Assembly: GCA_007118075.1 (NCBI GenBank)
Contig: SKSH01000144.1
Span: 1-9,206 of the forward strand
Direction: 5' to 3'
From: Halobacteriales archaeon
GTDB taxonomy: Archaea > Halobacteriota > Halobacteria > Halobacteriales > SKSH01
DNA length: 9,206 nucleotides
A program made the position numbers and the translations under genes. The stretch's first letter is position 1, and each line of letters begins with the position of its first letter. Of the stretch, positions 1 to 5,315 are shown piece by piece. A model generated the notes under the pieces. It ran no database searches. It had not been told where the DNA came from and saw nothing but the letters and a program-made list of their open reading frames with translations.

Positions 1-335
1 ACCTCAACGAGGTCGTTCCTGCGCTGAATCGATCGCTCACCCCGCCCCGCCTTGTATGCGTAGATATCGGATAATGTCACGCGCGTTCCCTCGATTTCTG
101 AGGAGAGGACCGCCTCCTTGTAGATGAACGGGCCGAGCAGAATCCGAGGGTTGTCCACTCGACCACCGATACCGCTGAGGCGACCGAGGTTTCGTGTGGC
201 ATTGAGCAATTCCTCGTGTACGCTACCAGCTATGTCGACATCCGGTGGGAGGGGTTCTGGACTGAACGCCATGCCAAACTCCGAAGGGACGAGTTCGCCC
301 GGCATGGTGTGTTCATCGAACGAGCGGACGTCCAT
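1..335 (-). CDS. Fic family protein, N-terminal part (cut by window edge)
   Basis: The 111 visible residues match the Fic N-terminal domain (Fic_N): a helix with LLNATRNLGRLSG (about residues 43-55), then NPRILLGPFIYKEAVLSSEIEGT (62-84, described in pieces) and TLSDIYAYK. Residues S78-x-x-x-E82-G83 fit the Fic inhibitory motif (S/T)xxxE(G/N), whose Glu blocks ATP binding in the active site. An inhibitory helix N-terminal to the Fic core is the class II arrangement. Known Fic enzymes transfer AMP or another nucleotide part to target proteins. The catalytic HPFxxGNGR motif would lie beyond position 1 and cannot be checked. The ATG at 335 gives an open frame to the edge, and an AT-rich TATA-like box lies about 40 bp upstream. 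Fic proteins in archaea often sit in variable regions, which fits the gene-poor stretch next to it. Whether the gene is full length is unknown. Confidence 0.9.
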   Translation of the reverse strand, partial: MDVRSFDEHTMPGELVPSEFGMAFSPEPLPPDVDIAGSVHEELLNATRNLGRLSGIGGRVDNPRILLGPFIYKEAVLSSEIEGTRVTLSDIYAYKAGRGERSIQRRNDLVE

Positions 336-374
336 GGTGGGTCGTTGCTCGTCCAGCTATTTCAGTTTATCCTG

Positions 375-388
375 ATTTTTTAAAATAT
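375..388 (-). promoter_or_regulatory. TATA-like box for the Fic gene
   Basis: Read on the minus strand this is ATATTTTAAAAAAT, in a locally AT-rich stretch. It lies about 40-53 nt upstream of the ATG at 335. A start site some 25 nt downstream would leave a leader of roughly 15-20 nt. The position and composition fit an archaeal TATA box. No transcript data are available here. Confidence 0.45.
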
Positions 389-519
389 GGCAGCCACTAT
401 TCCAGTTATATTTGAGTGAATAGGAGATATTGAACATAAAGATAGGATTCCGGGTACCATATTTCAGTATACCCGTGATATCGACAACACTCATCAGCTC
501 GATCGCTTGTCAACGTGGG

Positions 520-795
520 CTACGTCTCTGTGTGGTCCGTCTTGCGCTTGCGACGCTTGCCATTTGAGACACGCTGGCCCTCGAAGAGGGGAGGGCCATC
601 GGCACTCGTACAGCCGTTCTTGCCCTTGCCACTTCCAGTACCCATCTGCTTTCTCCTCCTGTCTCGGTCGGCGACGACTCCAGCACTTCTTGAGAGATCC
701 AACTTGACGACCCGGTTGTCGACCTTGTCGATATGCACGCCATCTGAGTCGAGTAGGGTCCTCTTTGGTTTCCTCTCTATCTCGGTGGTACTCAT
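520..795 (-). CDS. Possible small basic hypothetical protein, 91 aa
   Basis: The ATG at 795 opens a 91-codon frame ending in TAG. I do not recognise the family. Its N-terminal half has mixed character, with GVHIDKVDNRVVKLDLS at about residues 19-35. The rest is very basic: RDRRRKQMG near 44-52, GKGKNG near 56-61, and GKRRKRK near 79-85. It has one Cys and no clear domain or membrane segment. About two thirds of its third codon positions are G or C, above the local base composition, which favours real coding. However, it uses AGG and AGA for Arg often, unlike the neighbouring metabolic genes, and a strongly basic protein is unusual for a haloarchaeon. Both points hint at acquired DNA. A weak box near 816-826 would suit a nearly leaderless transcript. 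It could also be a chance frame or a fragment of a larger lost gene. Confidence 0.4.
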   Translation of the reverse strand: MSTTEIERKPKRTLLDSDGVHIDKVDNRVVKLDLSRSAGVVADRDRRRKQMGTGSGKGKNGCTSADGPPLFEGQRVSNGKRRKRKTDHTET

Positions 796-877
796 GGACA
801 GGACTACTGGGTTGATTGGTTAAGCAGGCTTCCCGAGATTGTTACCACTGTCTGTCGTCGAACAATACTCACCCCAC

Positions 878-893
878 AGGGTCCGAAGACCCC
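878..893 (-). other. Hairpin with C(UUCG)G tetraloop
   Basis: As minus-strand RNA this is GGGGUC-UUCG-GACCCU: five Watson-Crick pairs plus an outer G-U pair, closed by the very stable C(UUCG)G loop. The plus-strand copy would have a CGAA loop and an outer A-C mismatch, so the minus strand is the better folding strand. It lies about 85 nt upstream of the small ORF at 795. It may be part of a leader, the end of a lost transcript, or a remnant of an RNA gene. Confidence 0.4.
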
Positions 894-1215
894 GCATCGA
901 AAAGCGGTGATCGATAATTTCGTCGCTCAGCCCAGAGGGTCACCCCTGCGACGAGGTCAGAATCGTGTGGGTCAACAAGAACATATAGAACCTGATGGAT
1001 TCAGAACAAGGTCGATCCACCCTCGTGGTCGTGGTTGGTTTAGCGGTAGGGCTGTGCCATTGGCCACACCCAGTAAATGTCAATGCTCATCGCCCAAATC
1101 CCCCGAAGAACGCGAGTAACCGGCTTTATCGATCAGTTCGCTGAAACAGCGTGAAAAAGTACCCTGAAACTACAGTGACGTATCAGATCCAACTGCACAG
1201 CACCGACTTGTTAAA

Positions 1216-1227
1216 ATCAACGTTGAT
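1216..1227. repeat. 12-bp perfect palindrome in AT-rich DNA
   Basis: ATCAACGTTGAT is a perfect palindrome, flanked by AT-rich sequence (about 1205-1255) that includes a TATTATAA-like stretch near 1241-1250. On the minus strand that box would drive transcription leftward into a stretch with no recognised gene. It is a possible protein-binding site, but nothing ties it to a regulator. Confidence 0.3.
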
Positions 1228-1355
1228 AATTTGTCCATAAACATTATAATACCAATCATCCCACCTCGAATCACCCGCCCATCACCGCGACACGGGCCAC
1301 AGACAATCAGGTTCGCACCACACCACCACGGCCCCTCGCAAGCCTATCCATGCCG

Positions 1356-1374
1356 GTCGTCTTCCCGGGACGAC
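1356..1374. other. Inverted repeat downstream of glmS
   Basis: GTCGTC and GACGAC arms (6 bp) flank a 7-base spacer, about 75-90 nt past the glmS stop on its transcribed strand. It may fold in the glmS 3' UTR. No strong U-tract follows, so a terminator role is only a guess. Confidence 0.25.
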
Positions 1375-1396
1375 CCTGGGCGGCCAACCGATCCTC

Positions 1397-1414
1397 GGCC
1401 GGTGCCCCCCGGCC
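1397..1414. terminator. GC-rich stem-loop past the glmS stop
   Basis: GGCCGG and CCGGCC arms (6 bp, perfect) flank a 6-base loop, starting about 33 nt past the glmS TAG. It could protect or help end the glmS transcript. Archaeal termination relies mainly on T-runs, and none is clear here, so confidence is low. Confidence 0.3.
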
Positions 1415-1446
1415 CTCGATACTCACACAACGTAGTCCCGACGCCG

Positions 1447-3255
1447 CTACCCGACGGTGACGCTCTTCGCCAGATTTCGCGGCTTGTCGATCGGTCGGTC
1501 CAACTCGTTCGCCACGTGATATGCGAACAGCTGCAGGTAGACGTTCGCCACGAGCGGCTCCATCCACCCGACGTCGGGCACGGTGAAGGCCACATCCAGC
1601 TGATCGATATCCAACCCTTCGGTGACGAATCCGATCGCCGGTGCCCCTCGTGCTTGTGCCTCAGCCACGTTGTGTCGGGTCCGTTCGGGGGCGGTCCCGG
1701 CGGTCAGCACCGACAACACCGGAGACTCCTCGGTCACCAGTGCGAGCGGCCCGTGTTTCAACTCGCCGGCGGCGAACCCCTCCGCATGCACATACGCGAT
1801 CTCCTTGAGCTTCAACGCCCCCTCGAGTGACACCGGATAGCCGACCTCGCGGCCGATGAAGAAGAATGCCTCAGCATCGAGGTACTCGGCGGCCGTCTCA
1901 CGGACCTCCTCCTCGACATCAAGCACCTGTTGGATCGCCCCTGGAACCGATCCCAACTCATCGATACGTCGTCTGGCCGCCGACCGTGAGAGGGTCCCCC
2001 TGGCCCGGCCGAGGAAGATGGCAACCATCGCGAGCGTCATCACCTGCGAAGCGAACGACTTCGAGGCCGCAACGCCGATCTCCGGCCCTGCTCTGATGTA
2101 CACCGTCTGATCGACCGCTCTGGTCACACTCGAGCCGACCACGTTCGTCACCGCGAGGGTTCCGGCACCAAGATCGGCGGCCACCCCGATCGCATCCATC
2201 GTGTCCTTCGTCTCACCGCTTTGGGTCACCGCCACCGTGAGCGTCCGCCAGGGATCGCGACCCGCCCCACCGTCGTACTCGCTCGCGAGGAACACACTCG
2301 CCCGCAGATCGGCCAACGATTCCACCAGCCGAGCCCCGAACAACGCGGCATAATATGACGTCCCTGCGGCGACGAACTGCACCTCCTCGAGCGAATCGAG
2401 GTAGCCATCCGGGAACGACACCTCAAGGTCGACCTCACCGGCCTCGTCATCCAACCGGCCGGTCAGCGCCTGTCGTAGTGCGGTCGGCTGCTCGTGGATC
2501 TCCTTTCGCATGAAGTGGTCGTAGCCTGCCTTCTGTGCCGCCTCTGGCTCCCAATCGACCGTCTCCACCTCGAGGTCAACCAGTTCTCCCGCCTCGTATA
2601 CGTCGATACCATCAGCCGACAGCGCAGCGACCTGCCCATCGGCGAGATAGCTCACCTCGCGGGTGTGCTCGAGGAAGGCGGGCACGTCACTCGCGACGAA
2701 CGATCCATCCTCGTCGTGACCCAGCACGAGTGGACTGCCATCGCGGGTGGCGACGATTTCATCCTCATCACGACGCAGGACACAGATGGCATAGCTCCCC
2801 TCGAGCCGGTCGGTGACCGACGATACCACCTCGACCAGCGACTGGTCTGGATCGTCTTCGAAGGCATCCTCGATGAGATGTGGGACCACCTCGGTATCAG
2901 TCTCGCTCACGAAGCCATGGTCCTCGAGCTCGGCTTTGAGCTCGGTGTAGTTCTCGATGATCCCGTTGTGGACCACGGCGATCGAATCGTCACAGTCGAG
3001 GTGTGGGTGTGCATTGCGTTCGGTTGGCGGCCCATGCGTCGACCAGCGAGTATGGCCGATCGCACTCGTGGCACCGTCGGCAACGGGTGGCTCGAATGCA
3101 TCGATCGATCCGGCCGTCTTTTCGACCAGTAACTCACCATCGGCACGCACCGCGATACCAGCCGAATCATACCCACGGTACTCGAGGTTGATCAGCCCCT
3201 GATGGACGATGTCGACGACGTCGCCCGCGCCGACGTATCCGATGATGCCACACAT
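1447..3255 (-). CDS. glmS: Glutamine--fructose-6-phosphate aminotransferase (isomerizing)
   Basis: GlmS makes glucosamine-6-phosphate and glutamate from fructose-6-phosphate and glutamine, the first committed step to UDP-GlcNAc. It is a cytosolic enzyme. The 602-aa product is normal length and appears complete. The class II glutaminase domain (about 1-225) starts MCGIIGYVG with the Cys2 nucleophile, followed by YRGYDSAGIA (26-35), HTRWSTHG (68-75) and HNGIIENY (96-103). A linker with MRKEIHEQP leads to two SIS domains: GTSYYA (298-303), SGETKDT (346-352) and EIGVAASKSF (392-401) in the first; SLEGALKLKEIAY (476-488) and GELKHGPLA (497-505) in the second. The C-terminal tail DKPRNLAKSVTVG keeps the isomerase Lys. 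The start lies 3 bp after the upstream nucleotidyltransferase stop, so the two are very likely co-transcribed. The organism must also have GlmM, which is not in the window. Confidence 0.97.
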   Translation of the reverse strand: MCGIIGYVGAGDVVDIVHQGLINLEYRGYDSAGIAVRADGELLVEKTAGSIDAFEPPVADGATSAIGHTRWSTHGPPTERNAHPHLDCDDSIAVVHNGIIENYTELKAELEDHGFVSETDTEVVPHLIEDAFEDDPDQSLVEVVSSVTDRLEGSYAICVLRRDEDEIVATRDGSPLVLGHDEDGSFVASDVPAFLEHTREVSYLADGQVAALSADGIDVYEAGELVDLEVETVDWEPEAAQKAGYDHFMRKEIHEQPTALRQALTGRLDDEAGEVDLEVSFPDGYLDSLEEVQFVAAGTSYYAALFGARLVESLADLRASVFLASEYDGGAGRDPWRTLTVAVTQSGETKDTMDAIGVAADLGAGTLAVTNVVGSSVTRAVDQTVYIRAGPEIGVAASKSFASQVMTLAMVAIFLGRARGTLSRSAARRRIDELGSVPGAIQQVLDVEEEVRETAAEYLDAEAFFFIGREVGYPVSLEGALKLKEIAYVHAEGFAAGELKHGPLALVTEESPVLSVLTAGTAPERTRHNVAEAQARGAPAIGFVTEGLDIDQLDVAFTVPDVGWMEPLVANVYLQLFAYHVANELDRPIDKPRNLAKSVTVG

Positions 3256-3258
3256 GCG

Positions 3259-4434
3259 CTATCCCCGCCTGACCTCCGCGTTGTTCGGGATGCGCCCCGA
3301 GGCGGCGACCCCGTCATCGATGCGTGCCCCCGTCCCGACGAGCGATCCAGCCGAGAGCGTCGCACCGTGGCCGATCGAGGCGTTATCACCGACCACCCCA
3401 CCGAGGGTTACGTCATCGTGAACGACCCCCTCGACGATGACCGACGCATCACCACCACCGATCGTGGCGTTCGCCCCGACCGATGCGTTCGCCCCGATGA
3501 CGGCATCACGTACCACCGCTCCAGGTCCGATCGTCGCATCCGCCAGTACCACCGAGTTCTCGACAACCGCGGTCGCCCCGACGGTCACCGAGGGGCCAAG
3601 GGCCGTCCCACCACCGACGGTCGCGTTCGATTCCACCCGCGCGGCTGCACCGACGGCGACATCGGTCGCCAGCGAGGCAGATTCAGCCACCGAAGCCCGG
3701 TCGATCCAGGTCGCCTCACCCTCTGAGACCAGCAGGTTCGTCACCGCCGGGATATCCCAGAGGTGGGTGATATCCAGCCAGCGACCCTCATAGCGGACCG
3801 CAGAGACCCGCTCGGTCTCGGCCATCGCCTGCAACGCCGCGGTGATCGTCTGCTCGCCATCGATCGGCTCGACCGAGCGTAGCTCATCGAAGATCGAGCC
3901 ATCGAATGCATAGACGCCAGCGTTGATCGTCGCCCGAGGAGAGGGATCAAGCGGCTTCTCCTCGACCGCAACCAACCGATCGCCCCGCACCTCGACGACA
4001 CCGAACGTGCTCGGATGACGGGCCACCGTCACCGCGACCGCTGCCCCATCTGGTTCGTAGGCCGCCGCAACATCAGCCGCGATCGAGGCATTGACAATCC
4101 GGTCGCCATTGAAGACGAGGAACGGCCCATCGAGATGTTCCTCAACCTGGGCGATGGCGTGACCGGTCCCCAGCTGGGGCGACTGCTCGACATAGGTGAT
4201 ATCCACATCCCAGTCGACTCCGTCGCCGAAGTGGTTCCGGATGCGCTCTTGCTGGTAGCCGACCACGAGGTAGACCTCGGTGGTCCCCGCGTCGGCGATC
4301 GCCTCGAGTACGTACTCGAGGATCGGTCGGTTTGCCACCGAGAGCATCGGTTTCGGACGCGTGTCGGTCAGTGGAGCCAGTCGTCGACCCTCACCGGCAG
4401 CCAGGACCACCGCCGGGAGCTCGTGGGGCTTCAT
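3259..4434 (-). CDS. Sugar-phosphate nucleotidyltransferase with left-handed beta-helix tail
   Basis: It should join a sugar-1-phosphate to a nucleotide triphosphate (UTP or dTTP), releasing pyrophosphate. The nucleotidyltransferase domain (about 1-235) has the signature LAAGEGRRLAPLTDTRPKPM (11-30), GTGHA (89-93), the metal-site Asp in NGD (109-111), EKP (159-161) and NAGVY (171-175). Residues about 248-388 are hexapeptide repeats of a left-handed beta-helix. Unlike the GlmU at 7053-8237, this tail lacks the HLxYxGD...GAGT acetyltransferase signature, so it is probably not an acetyltransferase. I chose the ATG at 4434, since AGGA at 4443-4446 lies 8 nt upstream. A TTG two codons earlier is also in frame. 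Pairing with glmS 3 bp downstream suggests an amino-sugar substrate (for example GlcNAc-1-phosphate), but a glucose-1-phosphate enzyme of surface glycosylation is also possible. The gene is intact, 391 aa. Confidence 0.9.
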   Translation of the reverse strand: MKPHELPAVVLAAGEGRRLAPLTDTRPKPMLSVANRPILEYVLEAIADAGTTEVYLVVGYQQERIRNHFGDGVDWDVDITYVEQSPQLGTGHAIAQVEEHLDGPFLVFNGDRIVNASIAADVAAAYEPDGAAVAVTVARHPSTFGVVEVRGDRLVAVEEKPLDPSPRATINAGVYAFDGSIFDELRSVEPIDGEQTITAALQAMAETERVSAVRYEGRWLDITHLWDIPAVTNLLVSEGEATWIDRASVAESASLATDVAVGAAARVESNATVGGGTALGPSVTVGATAVVENSVVLADATIGPGAVVRDAVIGANASVGANATIGGGDASVIVEGVVHDDVTLGGVVGDNASIGHGATLSAGSLVGTGARIDDGVAASGRIPNNAEVRRG

Positions 4435-4442
4435 TGTCAACT

Positions 4443-4446
4443 TCCT
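4443..4446 (-). promoter_or_regulatory. Shine-Dalgarno-like AGGA for the nucleotidyltransferase
   Basis: On the minus strand AGGA sits 8 nt before the ATG at 4434. It supports that ATG over the in-frame TTG at 4440, which would be only 2 nt from it. A clear TATA box for this gene was not found. Confidence 0.4.
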
Positions 4447-4552
4447 GGGTGGACCAGCTACTTCAACACTACGCCACTAACAGCAGCACATAACCCGTCG
4501 ATTGACCCCTTCGTCTGCCGAGAACAACTGATTCACGTTCGCCATTGAAGGA

Positions 4553-4606
4553 TTGACATCCTCCCCGCGCTGAAGCGCGAGGCTTTCTCCCTGAAGTTCC
4601 GTAACA
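4553..4606 (-). mobile_element. Solo IS200/IS605-family right end (TnpB omega-RNA-scaffold-like)
   Basis: On the minus strand the sequence runs through GAAAGC, a strong stem-loop, then GGGGAGGATGTCAA. This layout is typical of right ends of IS605/IS1341-type elements in haloarchaea, where it also encodes the 3' scaffold of the TnpB guide RNA. The stem is CCTCGCGC (4582-4575) against GCGCGGGG (4570-4563) with a TTCA loop. As minus-strand RNA all eight pairs form, one being G-U. On the plus strand that pair is an A-C mismatch, so the RNA reading is minus. The likely element end is 4553, and the adjoining bases (4552 downward) would be the guide. No tnpB is present: vapB starts at 4664 on the other strand, so this is a remnant or an orphan guide-RNA gene. 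The call rests on remembered family pattern, not a search. Confidence 0.65.
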
Positions 4607-4643
4607 GGCCACAAGACGGTGGTTGAGGATATACTGATGAGCT

Positions 4644-4663
4644 TGTATACAGTCGTATACGAC
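4644..4663 (+). promoter_or_regulatory. Candidate vapB autoregulatory operator
   Basis: Two palindromes, TGTATACA (4644-4651) and GTCGTATACGAC (4652-4663), lie side by side and end right at the vapB ATG. Their GTATAC cores are exactly 10 bp apart, one helical turn. This suits two ribbon-helix-helix dimers binding the same face of the DNA, as VapB antitoxins do when repressing their own operon. A TATA-like stretch (ATATACT, 4629-4635) lies just upstream, so bound protein would cover the start site. Confidence 0.6.
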
Positions 4664-4903
4664 ATGAGTGAATCCACGAAGATGATCCGGGTCTCACCGG
4701 AGGTACACGCCCGGATAAAGACCCATTGCCGAAAGGGCGAGACCCTCAATGATACGTTCGACCGGCTCATCCGCGGCCCATCGCTCAAAGCCCCTGCCGG
4801 GATCCTCTCAGATGCCAAAACAGCAAAGTTCGAGGCAACAATCGACAAGAGTTACCGATTACACGAAGAGGAGCTCTCACAGCGGTTCAACGACCAGCGA
4901 TGA
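4664..4903 (+). CDS. vapB: VapB-like antitoxin, ribbon-helix-helix
   Basis: This 79-aa protein would bind and inhibit a PIN-domain toxin and repress its own promoter. The N-terminal part KMIRVSPEVHARIKTHCRKG (6-25), then ETLNDTFDRLI (26-36), fits the strand-helix-helix of VapB/RHH DNA-binding domains. The C-terminal part, GILSDAKTAKF (46-56) followed by a charged helix ending EEELSQRF, resembles toxin-binding tails of haloarchaeal antitoxins. I chose the ATG at 4664 because it follows the double GTATAC palindrome directly. An upstream in-frame ATG at 4637 would put the operator inside the coding region. Its TGA overlaps the ATG of the vapC reading frame by 4 nt, the usual coupled vapBC arrangement. 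The frame is intact, while its partner toxin is broken. Confidence 0.85.
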   Translation: MSESTKMIRVSPEVHARIKTHCRKGETLNDTFDRLIRGPSLKAPAGILSDAKTAKFEATIDKSYRLHEEELSQRFNDQR

Positions 4904-5289
4904 TCCTCGACGTCGTTCATCATCGACGTGATGTGTGGCGATCGGGACGCTCTCGACACGGTCGAAGCGATCGAATCCTCCGATGTTGAGCAGGTGGTCC
5001 CGGCGATGGTAGTACAGGAACGGTACACCGGCGTCGGTGCGAGCGAGCTACCGGACACAGAACGGCGCAAGATCGATATCGTCCTCGGGACCCGTCCGGT
5101 CATCCCGACGACCGAGGAGATCGCTCATACGGCAGGCAAACTCGGTGAACCGCTCCGATTGGAAGTCGTCCGATCAACATGGGCGATGCGACCATTGCTG
5201 CGACGGGGATCATCCGGGATGAACCGGTGTTGACCAGTGACGTCGAATACTTCGAACGGATTCATGGACTCGATGTCGAGAGCTACTAA
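4900..5289 (+). pseudogene. vapC: vapC-like PIN-domain toxin gene, two frameshifts
   Basis: VapC toxins are RNases with a PIN fold. The ATG at 4900 overlaps the vapB stop. It encodes MILD, with the first PIN Asp, and then the frame breaks. From 4913 the next frame carries on as SFIIDVMCGDRDALDTVEAI through VVQERYTG to TAGKLGEPLR. Near 5155-5165 the frame returns to the original one and ends PINMGDATIAATG, then DEPVLTSDVEYFERI and DVESY before TAA. Both later PIN Asp positions (GDA and TSD) are present. Compared with the expected MILDTSF, the first break fits loss of 2 nt near 4911. The second fits loss of one G near 5164 (LEGRP expected). The net change is -3, so the final frame matches the start. 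Without repair the product stops near 4986. It is a pseudogene unless the indels are sequencing errors. Confidence 0.85.
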
Positions 5290-5315
5290 CCGAGCGAGCG
5301 AGTAGCCCGGCCGAA

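Larger units (their letters stand above)
796..1446. other. Gene-poor stretch between the small ORF and glmS
   Basis: I find no convincing gene in these 651 bases. Short open frames exist on both strands but lack family motifs and good starts. One minus-strand frame of about 60 codons (about 800-990) has no usable start. The stretch holds a UUCG-type hairpin (878-893), a short stem CGCTGAAACAGCG (1139-1151), an AT-rich patch (about 1205-1255) with a 12-bp palindrome, and two GC-rich stems just past the glmS stop. The mixed composition looks like decayed mobile or accessory DNA, but no specific element could be recognised. Confidence 0.5.

Noticed and set aside
1036..1066. tRNA-like GGTTTAGCGGTAGGG string
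   Set aside because: It resembles a D-arm only. No acceptor stem, anticodon stem or T-arm could be built around it.
1231..1830. Long plus-strand frame antisense to glmS
   Set aside because: It overlaps the unmistakable glmS coding sequence, is rich in Pro, Arg and His as expected from a shadow frame in GC-rich DNA, and has no recognisable domain.
2494..3132. 212-codon plus-strand frame inside glmS
   Set aside because: It is the antisense of the glutaminase domain. Such long antisense frames are common in GC-rich haloarchaeal genes.
4435..4440. TTG start for the nucleotidyltransferase
   Set aside because: The ATG at 4434 is better placed relative to AGGA and begins the family-typical N-terminus.
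4477..4848. Minus-strand frame of 123 codons across the IS605 end and vapB
   Set aside because: It runs antisense to the well-supported vapB, and its 3' part is the right-end sequence. I looked for a TnpB C-terminus in it (zinc-ribbon Cys motifs) and found none.
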